Of a DNA stretch of 32,177 nucleotides, positions 19,001 through 25,821 are shown piece after piece. The notes under the pieces were generated by a model. That model made no database searches. It saw nothing but the letters and a program-made list of their open reading frames with translations, and was not told where the DNA came from. The stretch spans positions 19,951 to 52,127 of the forward strand of contig NZ_JAHCMB010000177.1 in assembly GCF_019904155.1 (NCBI RefSeq), given 5' to 3'. The DNA is from Paenibacillus sinensis (GTDB taxonomy: Bacteria > Bacillota > Bacilli > Paenibacillales > Paenibacillaceae). The translations under genes and the position numbers were made by a program. How positions within the stretch are numbered: position 1 is the stretch's first letter; each line of letters opens with the position of its first letter.

Positions 19001-22000
19001 GCCAACCTGTCCAGCTTAGCCTGGATGACCGTATCCTTCTTCCGCCGGCCGATCCAAACCACTTGTGCCTGCCAGTTGCGGATGACATATTCGCTCCAGA
19101 CTTCCCCAATGCCTCCCGCTCCTCCAATCACGACATATACGCCACCGCGTCTATACATAGACCCGCCTGACGGAATATCATGCATCGGAACCAGACTCTG
19201 CCGGTACCATTCTTTATTGCGGTATACCCAAGTATCCCCGCGAGGGTCGGAGGGCAGGGAGAACATTTCTTGAATCGGCCAGTCACAGCCAGCTTCCACG
19301 TCTACAACCCGTGTTTTCCAATTCGGATATTCCTTGGCCATTGAGCCGATCAACCCATAAATGCTTGCATGGGTGGGATTCACCGCATCATTCTTATTGA
19401 TAGGCTGAGCCTGTACGGTAATCGCACTCCATCCCAAATCCCTGGTGTCATATCCCAGATGGAGCAGCGCTTTAATTACCCTAAAGAGATGGAAAACCCC
19501 TTGGTCCTGTTCAGCGATACATGCTTCCCCGGCAACCGATTCAATGGTGTGGTAAGGTGCAATCCACAAAATATGATCGATCCAACCACAGCCCTCCAGT
19601 CTTTGTGCTATTTCGTCAATCGTTTCCCCATATTGGGTCTCCAATACGTGAATATTCGGGTAGGCGCGTTTGATAATCTCCCTATTGCCTTCATTCCCAC
19701 CGATCACCACAACCCGATCTGCAGCAGTCGGAGAGGTATGTCCCTTCTCCGCCAACACGACATCCCACACGGGAGCAAGCATGACCGGTCCGATGACCGG
19801 ACTGCCTGCATTTTCAGCGGAATCCGTTTGTGATACATGGCCGGTTTGGAGATCCTTTTCCAGCATCCGGGATGAGACGCCTCTCATCCGTACACAAACC
19901 CTGCCCTGCTCATCACATAAATCAATACCGGTCTTCTGCAGTTGATCCCCTGTAGCAGAACCGTCACTATACCGGACAAGAGCCCACATCGTTGATTGGC
20001 AGCTATCGAAAATCTCAAGTTCTTCCATCGCAAAGGGCATGACCGGCCTATCGCAATGCCTTACATCTCCGCCGGAAGAAATCAATAAGCCAATAAATGA
20101 CTGGAAGGCCGAATCCATCAAGCTGGGATGCATAACAAATTGTGTCTTCGTATTTGACAGGAAATCCGGCAGGGACAGTTTTGCCAGTACCTGCTCAGTG
20201 CCGATATATACTTCTTCGATTCCGCGATATGCAGGACCATAATCCATCCCCCTGGCTCTGAATGCTTCATAGCATTGGCCAGACGTAAGCTTGCCCTGAA
20301 CGCATTCCGCCTGCAAAGCCCGTAGATTAAGCACAGGAGACTTGGTTTCCGGGATGAATACCGCGCTGCCCTGACTGTGTATCACAGCCTCCCCTCCGTC
20401 TGTTGCGGGAACGCTGTAGATATCGTAATCAATCTGGCCTTGATCATTGAGGTGAAGGCCGATATGCAGCTGCACCGGTTCGTCGGCAACCACGACAGGC
20501 CGTATCCAAACCACATCTTGTAATCGAACCCTGGCCTTCTCTTCGCCCAGGTTCCTTGTCGCCTGATGTATGGCCGCCCTGGCCATCTCCAGATAAGCCA
20601 CACCCGGCAGAACCTTCAAGCCACTTACTACATGATCTTTCAGGAAGAATTCTTGCCCGTTGAAGGAGGTGCTGAACCTCTGCTCGGATAAATCCGATGT
20701 GTTCTGGTGCAGCAAAGGGTGGATCCAGGCTGATGCTTCGCGTTGTTTGATGTCGTTCTCCGGAATCCAGTAGCGCTCCATAGCAAAGGGGTAGGTCGGC
20801 AAACTAATGATACGAGGCTTAGATCCCTCATAGAGTTTGTTCCAATCATAGTCCAGACCCTTGACCCAAAGGTCTACAATTTTTTCATACTTACCCTTGC
20901 GCGACCAGATATCGATTATTGCTGCGAAATCTTCATCATCGATAAATGCGGCAATATTTTCTTTGTTGTGCTTAACCGTAGCCTTGTACATATCTTCAAT
21001 ATGATCCGATCCATCCACAAAGCCCTGCAGCTTTTCTTCAAGTTCGGTAATTGAGCCCACAATCAGGCCAATACGGGCTTCCATTGCTTCTCTCCCGACC
21101 TGAAGCGTATATGCCAGTTCAGGCAGATCCCTGTCGGAAACCCGCCCGTTCCGGATATAATCCACCAGTTGTTTTGCCTGTGCCTTAAGCCGTTCCTCAT
21201 TTCTGGCGGATAGTACGACCACAGCACGCTTCCGGGAACTGTCCGCAACAGCGGGCTGTTCGATCTCCTGCGGAATATATTCCTCCAGCACGACATGAGC
21301 GTAAGCTCCCGACATGCCGAAAGAACTTACACCGGCGCGTCTTGGCGTACCTTCGGAGCACTTCCATTCTTCTAATTCCCGATTAATGTAAAGGGCTGAT
21401 TTGTCCAGTTCAATATATGGATTCAGCTTATTGAGCATGGGTAGAGCCGGAATCTGACGATGTTTCATCTGAAGAATAACCTTCATTACGCCTGCTATCC
21501 CGGCCGCACCTTCAGCATGTCCGATATTGGCCTTCACCGAACCAACGGCACAGAATCCTTCCTTGCCCGTGAAATGCTTGAACGCTCTTTTTAAGCTGTT
21601 AATTTCTATCGGATCGCCTAACTTCGTACCTGTACCATGAGCTTCAATATAACTAATGGTTTCAGGCGGTATCCCTGCATCTTCCCAAGCTTTCAAAATT
21701 ACATTCTCTTCTCCGGCTACACTGGGCGCGGTAATAGAAGGCGTATAGCCTCCATGCAAGGCGGCCGAGCCTTTGACAATCGCATATACACGGTCTCCAT
21801 CTTTAATGGCCTGCTGCAGCGGCTTCAACAACATACTGGCAACACATTCCCCTGGAATATAACCGTCCGCCGCTTCATCGAAGGTATGGCAGCGTCCCGT
21901 TGGCGATAATGCCCCCATACTGCTGAAATAGCGGTAATGCCAGGATGACAGGAGCAGATTCGCTCCGCCCACGAAAGCCATGCTGCATTCATTATTTCTT

Positions 22001-25000
22001 AATGCCCGGCAAGCATCGTTCATGGCAACCAATGAGGATGAGCAGGCCGTATCTATTGCAATACTCGGACCTTTCAAGTCCAGGAAGAATGAAATGCGAT
22101 TGGCAAGTATCGTCTGTGAATTGCCTATCCCGACATAAGGATCTACAGGAAGGTTCTTCTCGGCAATCAAATCCTTATAATCATGGCTGCAAACCCCGAT
22201 AAACACTCCGGTGTCGGTTCCTCTCAATCGGTTTATCCAGCCTGCATCTTCTCCTGCCGCATATATGCTCTGAAGCATGAGCCGGAGCTGCGGGTCCATC
22301 CACTCCGCTTCACGGGGGGAAATATTAAAAAACTCCGCATCGAATTGATCTATATCCTTAATAAAGCCGCCCCATTTACAGTAGGTCTTGTCCTGGGCTT
22401 CGGGACTCGGATCGTACCAGGGAAGGTAATCCCAATGGTCCATCGGGATCTCTGTTATGACATCTTTGTTCTCCCTCAGATTGTTCCAAAACTGTTCTAC
22501 ATCAGATGCCCCGGCAAAGGTTCCATGCATCCCGATGACTGCAATCTCATCCCTGACCGGCTCGGAGAATGTTTCGCTGTATGACGGTTCGAGTCTGGAA
22601 AAATCACGGTTTATCGCTTCTTGCGCAGTGTTCATTGTATGGCGGACAAGCATTGGCTCGTCCGGATTCCCTGAACCAGCCTCAAGAAGCTGGACGAACG
22701 CATCCCTGTGCTCTTGTGAAAAGAACGCTGCAAGCTCCTTAATATTCGGGTACTCAAAAAACAATGCAGGGCTCAGTTTAAGGTTTGCTTCCTTTTCGAT
22801 TTCGGAGGTCAGCGTAATGAAGTCTACAGACCCCACGCCCAGGTCCATTAAATTAGCTTCTATATTGGAGGTTTTCGAATAACCGGGTATAATGCTGGAC
22901 AGCTTGCCCTTCAAATATTTTTGAACCTTGCCCGAAAGCTGTGAGGAAGCTGCGATCCTTTCAGGCTGGTATGTATCAGAGCCAAATTGGCTTAGTGCTT
23001 GAGGCTTAACTCCTTCTTCCCGACTCCGGCTGCCGGTATGATCTTGCGTCTTAGAGTGCAGCCTTTTGGAGGAGCAACCCGAAAAATGGGCAATAACCTG
23101 TGATTCATCATTCATCACATCTGTATCGAAAATCAACAATTCTCCCGAAAACTTCCGCAGCTGTACCAGTATCCAGAATGATTCCAGTCTGCCGGTCTTC
23201 TGAAAGAAAATATCGTTGATTCCAAAAGGCAGAAATCCGTCTTTCATATCATGCCGCCCCAAGAGCGGAACAACAGCCTGAAAGGCGTTGTAAACCAACA
23301 GCGGATGCATAGCATACGCATGTTGATCTTCCCGAAGAGCTTGAGTCAAATCCACTCTGGCAAGTACCCGGTCATTTCCAGCATAAATCCGGCTGATGTT
23401 TTTAAATGTATCCCCTACCTGGATGGCCGGATTATCGCAATAAATATGCTCGAATCCCTTCAGTTCCTCCAAAGTGCTCTGTAATTCCCCGATATTTATC
23501 ATGCTGCCTTCATAGGAAGACCTCCCTAGACTGCCTTTAGCCGTCACATCCCATTTCCCATCATGACCATAACGGTATACTACCCGGAAGTCAGCAAGAG
23601 CCTTGCTCTGTAAGGACTCAATCACAATTTCCGCATGCTGCCCTTTTTTGATTTCAACAGGTTTTATAAAATGAAGTCCATGGAGATGAACGTTGTTTTC
23701 CGATGGATAGGCTCCAAAAAAAGCATTAATGGCCAGACTTGCATGCGTCATCCCGATAAGAACAGGCTCGCCCCCGACCTTGTGATCCTGTAAATAAGGC
23801 TCGTCAAATGCATAGATCTCCGGAACAGTGGAATTCACGCCTCCGGGTTGAGAAGAAGCAGCGCCTCCGGTATTTTGAACACCCGCTGCCTCATTGTGGA
23901 GTTCTGAAACCCAGCAGTATTCCTTGGCAAAAGGATAGGTCGGAAGATGAACCCGTCCAGGTCTCGGACCCGTGTACAAGCAGTCCCAATCCAGCGGCAA
24001 ACCGTTCACCCATAATTCCGCTATTTTCTGCCAATCTCTCTTTTGAACAAACAAGGTTAGCTCGTCTTCGGACGCTCCATGCTTATTCAACTGCGTAGTC
24101 AATACGCTTGCAGGCAGATGCTCACCCAGACATTCCTCCAGGTTTGCTACCAAAGCCTCTCTTGAATCAGCAAAAAAAGCGATACGCTGATCCATCGCTT
24201 CCCGGCCGACCTGCAACGTGTATACGATATCTGCCAAGGGGAGTTCCGTGTGAGATTGAATAAACTCCTTCATGGCCCGAGTATATAGTCGCAGCTGTTT
24301 TTTGCTTTTTGCCGATAGTACGAACAGTAATGGGGCTTCCGATTTCGCATCGGGGAGTGGTGAGTTACTGCCGTCGTGTGCGAGATACTCTTCAAGAACA
24401 ATATGGGCATTGCTGCCGCTGAATCCGAATGAACTCACACAAGCCTGCCTAGAAATACCCGCAGGGGCTTCCCAAGAGTTTAATTTGGTGTTTACATAAA
24501 ATGGAGAATTATTGAAATCAAAATGCTCATTCGGACTTTGAAAATGCAATGTCGGCACCAGCATCTTATGCCTCATGCTCAACAGGACCTTCTGAATACT
24601 TGCAATCCCGGCTGCTGCCGATGCATGCCCAATATTGCTTTTTACCGAACCTATTGCACAATAATTCCTCCGGCTTGTCTTTTCCCGAAAGACAGCCGAC
24701 AATGCTTCCAACTCAATCAGGTCTCCCAGCTTCGTACCTGTCCCGTGCATTTCAGCATAACCGATACGATCTGGATCTACTTTATGCTTATCATATATCT
24801 CCTTCTCCAATTGAATCTGGCGATTCTTGCTGGGAGCGGTAATCCCGTTTGTGTTGCCGTTCTGGTTAATTCCCGAGCCTATAATAACACCATAAATAGC
24901 GTCATGATCCGCCTCAGCGTCACTTAATCGCTTCAGCACCAATGCTCCGGCACCTTCGCCCGGTACAAAACCATCGGCACTATTATCGAAGGCTTTGCAT

Positions 25001-25803
25001 TGACCATCCGGCGACAGCATTCCCGCCGCACACATGCTAATATATCGATCCGGCGTAAGGTACAGGCTGACGCCACCCACTAATGCCATATCTATTTCAC
25101 GATTTGATAATGCCTGGCACGCCAGATGCGCTGCAACCAAAGATGAAGAGCATGCCGTATCTACCGAAATTGCCGGGCCTGTAAGATTCAGGTAATAAGC
25201 GATACGCGCAGCCGTTATGGCAGAACTGTTGCCGGTAGTATCCATTGCTTCGGCCTTATTTTTATAGAGCATCATGCCGTATTCATTACCTGCGATTCCA
25301 AGATACACTCCGCATTTCTTGCTGCTAAGCAGGCGGCGGCTGTATCCCGCATCCTCGAACGCGCTGTATGCCTCCTGCAAAAAAATCCGCTGCTGGGGGT
25401 CCATTGATTCTGCTTCCACCAACGGAATATTAAAAAATTCAGGATCAAAGTATGCTATATCATCCAACATGCCCATCCACTTACAGGATAATTTCCCTTG
25501 TTGATTGGGATGTCTATCATAATACTCATTCATATTCCAGCGGGAAGACGGAATTTCCTGGACGGAATTTTTGGCCTGAACCAGATTGTCCCAATATTGG
25601 TCTAATTCATCTGCGCCTGGATATCTTGCCGACATTCCGACAATAGCGACGGCTTCCCTTTGTTCCATTCGCCCATTCAATTCCTTCTTCCCCTGATCCT
25701 GATTTCCCGCATCAACTCTAGTGACCTTTGCCAATTCTTTCTTAGCATCTTCAAGACTTATTTCCCGCTCCTGCAGTGCATGCAAAATCTCTTTAGGATT
25801 CAT
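10093..25803 (-). CDS. PKS A: four-module trans-AT polyketide synthase ending in tandem beta-branching ACPs
   Basis: About 5236 aa from the ATG at 25803 (AAGGAGG 8 nt upstream; two TTG codons in front are probably untranslated). Order with key residues: helical docking motif (1-26); KS1 (C218, H353, H393); DH1 (H674; Asp of HPxxxD replaced by Tyr838); ACP (GVGS, S992); KS2 (C1254, H1389, H1429); DH2 (H1724, D1897); KR2 (GGAGGIG 2227-2233, Y2368); ACP lacking its Ser (Pro2526); C-methyltransferase (IIEIGAGTGG 2744-2753); ACP (S3012); KS3 (C3272, H3407, H3447); KR3 (GGAGALG 3921-3927, Y4063, N4067); ACP (S4216); KS4 (DTMCSAS, C4486, H4621, H4661); two ACPs (S5047, S5151); C-terminal helical docking motif (LHELIQNVQQGNLD). 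No AT is present anywhere. The KS flanking subdomains (LQVGREAME ... LPTYPFxRERYW) repeat in every module, which is typical of trans-AT synthases. The gene follows ECH2 by 12 nt and precedes PKS B by about 30 nt. Confidence 0.96.
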   Translation of the reverse strand: MNPKEILHALQEREISLEDAKKELAKVTRVDAGNQDQGKKELNGRMEQREAVAIVGMSARYPGADELDQYWDNLVQAKNSVQEIPSSRWNMNEYYDRHPNQQGKLSCKWMGMLDDIAYFDPEFFNIPLVEAESMDPQQRIFLQEAYSAFEDAGYSRRLLSSKKCGVYLGIAGNEYGMMLYKNKAEAMDTTGNSSAITAARIAYYLNLTGPAISVDTACSSSLVAAHLACQALSNREIDMALVGGVSLYLTPDRYISMCAAGMLSPDGQCKAFDNSADGFVPGEGAGALVLKRLSDAEADHDAIYGVIIGSGINQNGNTNGITAPSKNRQIQLEKEIYDKHKVDPDRIGYAEMHGTGTKLGDLIELEALSAVFREKTSRRNYCAIGSVKSNIGHASAAAGIASIQKVLLSMRHKMLVPTLHFQSPNEHFDFNNSPFYVNTKLNSWEAPAGISRQACVSSFGFSGSNAHIVLEEYLAHDGSNSPLPDAKSEAPLLFVLSAKSKKQLRLYTRAMKEFIQSHTELPLADIVYTLQVGREAMDQRIAFFADSREALVANLEECLGEHLPASVLTTQLNKHGASEDELTLFVQKRDWQKIAELWVNGLPLDWDCLYTGPRPGRVHLPTYPFAKEYCWVSELHNEAAGVQNTGGAASSQPGGVNSTVPEIYAFDEPYLQDHKVGGEPVLIGMTHASLAINAFFGAYPSENNVHLHGLHFIKPVEIKKGQHAEIVIESLQSKALADFRVVYRYGHDGKWDVTAKGSLGRSSYEGSMINIGELQSTLEELKGFEHIYCDNPAIQVGDTFKNISRIYAGNDRVLARVDLTQALREDQHAYAMHPLLVYNAFQAVVPLLGRHDMKDGFLPFGINDIFFQKTGRLESFWILVQLRKFSGELLIFDTDVMNDESQVIAHFSGCSSKRLHSKTQDHTGSRSREEGVKPQALSQFGSDTYQPERIAASSQLSGKVQKYLKGKLSSIIPGYSKTSNIEANLMDLGVGSVDFITLTSEIEKEANLKLSPALFFEYPNIKELAAFFSQEHRDAFVQLLEAGSGNPDEPMLVRHTMNTAQEAINRDFSRLEPSYSETFSEPVRDEIAVIGMHGTFAGASDVEQFWNNLRENKDVITEIPMDHWDYLPWYDPSPEAQDKTYCKWGGFIKDIDQFDAEFFNISPREAEWMDPQLRLMLQSIYAAGEDAGWINRLRGTDTGVFIGVCSHDYKDLIAEKNLPVDPYVGIGNSQTILANRISFFLDLKGPSIAIDTACSSSLVAMNDACRALRNNECSMAFVGGANLLLSSWHYRYFSSMGALSPTGRCHTFDEAADGYIPGECVASMLLKPLQQAIKDGDRVYAIVKGSAALHGGYTPSITAPSVAGEENVILKAWEDAGIPPETISYIEAHGTGTKLGDPIEINSLKRAFKHFTGKEGFCAVGSVKANIGHAEGAAGIAGVMKVILQMKHRQIPALPMLNKLNPYIELDKSALYINRELEEWKCSEGTPRRAGVSSFGMSGAYAHVVLEEYIPQEIEQPAVADSSRKRAVVVLSARNEERLKAQAKQLVDYIRNGRVSDRDLPELAYTLQVGREAMEARIGLIVGSITELEEKLQGFVDGSDHIEDMYKATVKHNKENIAAFIDDEDFAAIIDIWSRKGKYEKIVDLWVKGLDYDWNKLYEGSKPRIISLPTYPFAMERYWIPENDIKQREASAWIHPLLHQNTSDLSEQRFSTSFNGQEFFLKDHVVSGLKVLPGVAYLEMARAAIHQATRNLGEEKARVRLQDVVWIRPVVVADEPVQLHIGLHLNDQGQIDYDIYSVPATDGGEAVIHSQGSAVFIPETKSPVLNLRALQAECVQGKLTSGQCYEAFRARGMDYGPAYRGIEEVYIGTEQVLAKLSLPDFLSNTKTQFVMHPSLMDSAFQSFIGLLISSGGDVRHCDRPVMPFAMEELEIFDSCQSTMWALVRYSDGSATGDQLQKTGIDLCDEQGRVCVRMRGVSSRMLEKDLQTGHVSQTDSAENAGSPVIGPVMLAPVWDVVLAEKGHTSPTAADRVVVIGGNEGNREIIKRAYPNIHVLETQYGETIDEIAQRLEGCGWIDHILWIAPYHTIESVAGEACIAEQDQGVFHLFRVIKALLHLGYDTRDLGWSAITVQAQPINKNDAVNPTHASIYGLIGSMAKEYPNWKTRVVDVEAGCDWPIQEMFSLPSDPRGDTWVYRNKEWYRQSLVPMHDIPSGGSMYRRGGVYVVIGGAGGIGEVWSEYVIRNWQAQVVWIGRRKKDTVIQAKLDRLAALGPVPDYIAADASDRQSLQKAYEEIKEKHAQIHGVVHAAIVLLDQSLANMDEDRFRAGLSAKVDVSVRIAQVMQEEPLDFVLFFSSMISFLKSAGQSNYASGCTFKDAFADQLALERDCAVKVMNWGYWGSVGIVASESYQERMAQAGIGSIEPEEALKALEALASAPMNQMAFMKTTKPLVLDGLNEQDWITVCQDGPEIDIRLKQKSDPLAMEMSAWGVRDEIKLVLMKAATELLHVSEEHIDADVRLTEYGFDPIKAAELADRLSEVYGFELSCSAFIEYETLNELAEYLAGEYPNLSARQELDSLLCKLLLGQLQSIGLFTEKETAAADFKANTAISGLYDRWLEESIAVLIQNEYITYDGAVYSVLASTRQLDIKAIWNEWDRKKANWLENPNLKAQVLLLEAMMGALPQILTGKVQPTDLMFPNSSMELVEGIYKNNPSADYYNEVLSDTVAEYMAERIKQDPSAQVRIIEIGAGTGGTTGTVLKKLSKYRKHIQEYCYTDVSRAFLMHAEREYGPGNPYLTYRLFNVEQPLDVQHIEMGKYDLAIAANVLHATKNIRQTLRNAKAVLRKNGLLLMNELISNSLFAHLTFGLLEGWWLYEDPAIRISGCPGLSAQSWKMVLEDEGFHSVFSQIPEAYGFEQQIIAAASDGAVRQQQLPKPELLPAVKKDTELASRAAVPAEEQAVHKIKVKQTGRILPDSLQERSTAYIKKLISDTLKIPAHKIDSSEPLERYGIDSLLVVQLTNTIRKVFKNVSSTLFFEYQTIDALVGYFMNTQRDSLIALAGVEESQLSEEFPEENEIAAMMEAQPPMPLSMPRRGGRFLQSKSAGPEGFGSQASGIQDIAIIGLAGRYAKANNIDELWDNLRTGENCISEIPKDRWDWKQYYHEEKGKKGYIYSKWGGFIEDIDKFDPLFFKISPAEAERMDPQERLFLEVVYACMEDAGYTPLNVCESRKVGVYAGVMNANYPTGASYWSIANRISYLFNFQGPSMAVDTACSSSLTAVHLALESLYSGMSECAIAGGVNLVLDPTHYMKLASMTMLSPGEHCKAFGAQADGFVDGEGVGAILLKPLVKAIADGDHIYGIIKGSALNAGGKTNGYTVPNPNAQFQLVADALKRAKVHPRTVSYLEAHGTGTELGDPIEIAGLTRAYEKDTEEKQFCAIGSVKSNIGHCESAAGIAGMTKVLLQLKNRQLAPSLHSKVLNPNIEFGNTPFIVQQELAEWKRPVVRIDGVVREYPRIAGISSFGAGGANAHIVIEEYIPQHRERTYMESAVRNPAILILSAKNEERLKEKADQLLAAIGKQTFTDEDLADIAYTLQVGREAMEERLAMTAGSLKELTDKLKSFLDGRNDANGLYRGQIKGNKDALAVFATDEELQAAIGKWVEYKKYDKLLDLWVKGLAFDWNRLYGEDAKKPCRISLPTYPFTRERYWTARSLAKSGGHEVASDSEPSVSIQAPAAPGKLMLQPCWQEKAAFHEAAAPSYEKVLVMLCEPCGISPEGIAERMDGVRCISLQSEKKGMDERFQDYTLQAFREIRSLIEGRPQGKVLIQVVIPGQEENQVCFGLSGLLRTASLENPKLVGQIIGIEENDEGVAEKLLENSRWPSDHKISYRNGRRYVAGWNEVEVAGNAAAVPWKEQGVYLITGGAGALGLLFARDIGAKVKDAILVLTGRSPIGPEITARLEDLETLGARVEYRQTDIAKKEEVARLIRDIIDKYGRLDGIIHSAGVIRDSFILKKDDDEIRQVLAPKVTGLVNLDQASKELPLDFFILFSSGTGAWGNVGQADYSAANAFMDAYAGYRNRLASSGQRRGKTLSINWPLWSQGGMQISEATKKIMRQEMGMVPMETSNGIRALYQGLAAGEDQVLVFEGDVSKLWEHIHEESPKADPKPGNGTDRPMEQGILQEKILHKLKVIFGEITKLSVSRIDADEPLENYGIDSVMIMQLNHKLSVYFGDLSKTLFFEYKTLQALAEYLITAYSQECVRWAGLIKSAGPLEKESLGHYAAIQSPSGIPAEEVREQAPSFSAAQSEISREPIAIIGISGRYPQANNLKDYWENLQAGKDCITEISQERWPLEGFYHPDAQEAVAQGKSYSKWGGFVDGFADFDPLFFNISPREAINIDPQERLFMESCWEALEDAGYTREQLAVQYNRRVGVFAGITKTGFDLYGAELWKQGKRLYPHTSFGSVANRISYLLDIQGPSMPIDTMCSASLTAIHEACEHLYHGDCEMAIAGGVNLYLHPSNYVLLCAQKMLSSDGRCKSFGQGANGFVPGEGVGVVLLKPLSRAVKEGDHIYAVIRGTSINHGGKTNGYTVPNPNAQGELIRAALDKAGVNARTVSYIEAHGTGTELGDPIEITGLTQAFRKDTQHTGFCAIGSVKSNIGHLEAAAGIAGITKIVLQMKHQKLVPSLHAKQLNDNISFAKTPFAVQRELSEWKRPMIELNGTTVECPRIAGVSSFGAGGANAHVIIEEYIPDEAKKPQIAVSTQSPAVIVLSARSEDRLKAQAKQLLDIIGGKKTADASLADIAYTLQVGREAMEERLACIVGSIKELEEKLGGFVAGQDSIEGLYRGQAKRNKETVALFAADEDLQRAVEAWLGKRKYGRLLELWVKGLSFDWNKLYGNVKPQRISLPAYPFARERYWIPASGAVISPRTEVSLMETDVNRTLADLNIPASTAKPSLISLQSLSGDQKPAKGPEAESRPSITLSLPSTSLWQQVKDHETAVPIAAKEAGWADHLEEELAASLADILSMRRSDVDRDKSFMDIGLDSITGVEWIQAINKRYGLSITATRIYDYPNLRGFLEFLEKELDKQDIATADRTENVVSSMPQVKPGGLLSLGYMQEELTESLAEILSMKRSDVDLDAKFTDMGLDSIIGVEWIQMINKQYGLSIAAMRLYDYPTIREFCEYLKKELDKSGEDLSQASLQPASSLSLHELIQNVQQGNLDIDLAERLFHQSK
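10210..12873 (-). other. PKS A module 4: KS-ACP-ACP, beta-branching module
   Basis: The KS active site is DTMCSAS rather than DTACSSS; His residues are in place. No processing domain follows, leaving a beta-keto thioester on the tandem ACPs, which is the substrate an HMG synthase needs. Confidence 0.88.
10225..10767 (-). repeat. Tandem duplicated ACPs with the beta-branching Trp
   Basis: Two carrier domains repeat almost line for line: LADILSMRRSDVD / LAEILSMKRSDVD, GLDSITGVEWIQ / GLDSIIGVEWIQ, YGLSI, YDYP. In both the Trp lies six residues after the phosphopantetheine Ser (S5047/W5053 and S5151/W5157), the known flag for ACPs recognised by HMG cassettes. A recent internal duplication is likely. 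Confidence 0.9.
12874..16461 (-). other. PKS A module 3: KS-KR-ACP
   Basis: Complete KS (C3272, H3407, H3447). The KR has TGGAGALG, paired Ser residues and an intact YSAAN. The stereo-motif position reads VIRD, keeping the second Asp of the LDD motif, which hints at B-type (D-hydroxyl) reduction with low certainty. The ACP has YGIDSV with its serine (S4216). Predicted output is a beta-hydroxy unit. Confidence 0.88.
17035..18087 (-). other. C-methyltransferase domain (module 2 of PKS A)
   Basis: SAM-dependent cMT with the glycine-rich motif IIEIGAGTGG, ANVLHAT and LLEGWWLYED segments typical of trans-AT PKS methyltransferases. It should add a methyl group at the alpha carbon of the module 2 intermediate. 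Confidence 0.9.
18115..18357 (-). other. Carrier-protein domain lacking the phosphopantetheine serine
   Basis: The sequence LTEYGFDPIKAAELADRLSE has the shape of an ACP helix II (GFDSI...), but the attachment serine is Pro2526. The codon is CCT (minus strand at 18228-18226), one base from TCT. The surrounding fold looks intact (IEYETLNELAEYL). The next ACP after the methyltransferase keeps its serine, so the module can still carry substrate. Confidence 0.87.
22555..25656 (-). other. PKS A module 1: KS-DH*-ACP
   Basis: The KS has its full Cys-His-His set but reads HGTGTKLGDLIE where GDPIE is normal, and FFNIPLVEAE where FFNISPxEAE is normal. The DH has its His (DHKVGG) but HPLLVY replaces HPxxxD, and VLIGMTHASLAI replaces VLPGxxYLEMA. 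The ACP motif is LGVGSVDF with the serine kept. There is no KR. This DH/ACP pairing resembles the first half of a split bimodule in trans-AT lines, where it may handle dehydration or double-bond migration. That function is inferred. Confidence 0.8.
23065..23820 (-). other. DH1 domain with Asp-to-Tyr change
   Basis: Residues about 662-913 of PKS A. His674 is present; the second catalytic position is Tyr838 (codon TAC, minus strand at 23292-23290). DH-like domains without this Asp act as enoyl isomerases in some trans-AT lines, or are inactive. Sequence alone does not separate these. Confidence 0.7.
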
Positions 25804-25811
25804 CAACAACT

Positions 25812-25818
25812 CCTCCTT
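25812..25818 (-). promoter_or_regulatory. RBS of PKS A
   Basis: AAGGAGG on the minus strand, 8 nt before the ATG at 25803, within the short gap after the ECH2 stop. It favours the ATG over the TTG codons at 25809 and 25806. Confidence 0.85.
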
Positions 25819-25821
25819 CCA

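Larger units (their letters stand above)
16462..22554 (-). other. PKS A module 2: KS-DH-KR-ACP(dead)-cMT-ACP
   Basis: The KS is complete (DTACSSS, HGTGT, NIGH). The DH has both DHVVSGLKVLPG and HPSLMD. The KR has its structural half (about 2008-2213) and a catalytic half with Ser, Tyr2368 and the YASGC variant of YxxxN. A carrier domain without its serine follows, then a C-methyltransferase and a normal ACP (YGIDSL). Predicted output is an alpha-methyl, alpha,beta-unsaturated unit. Confidence 0.88.
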
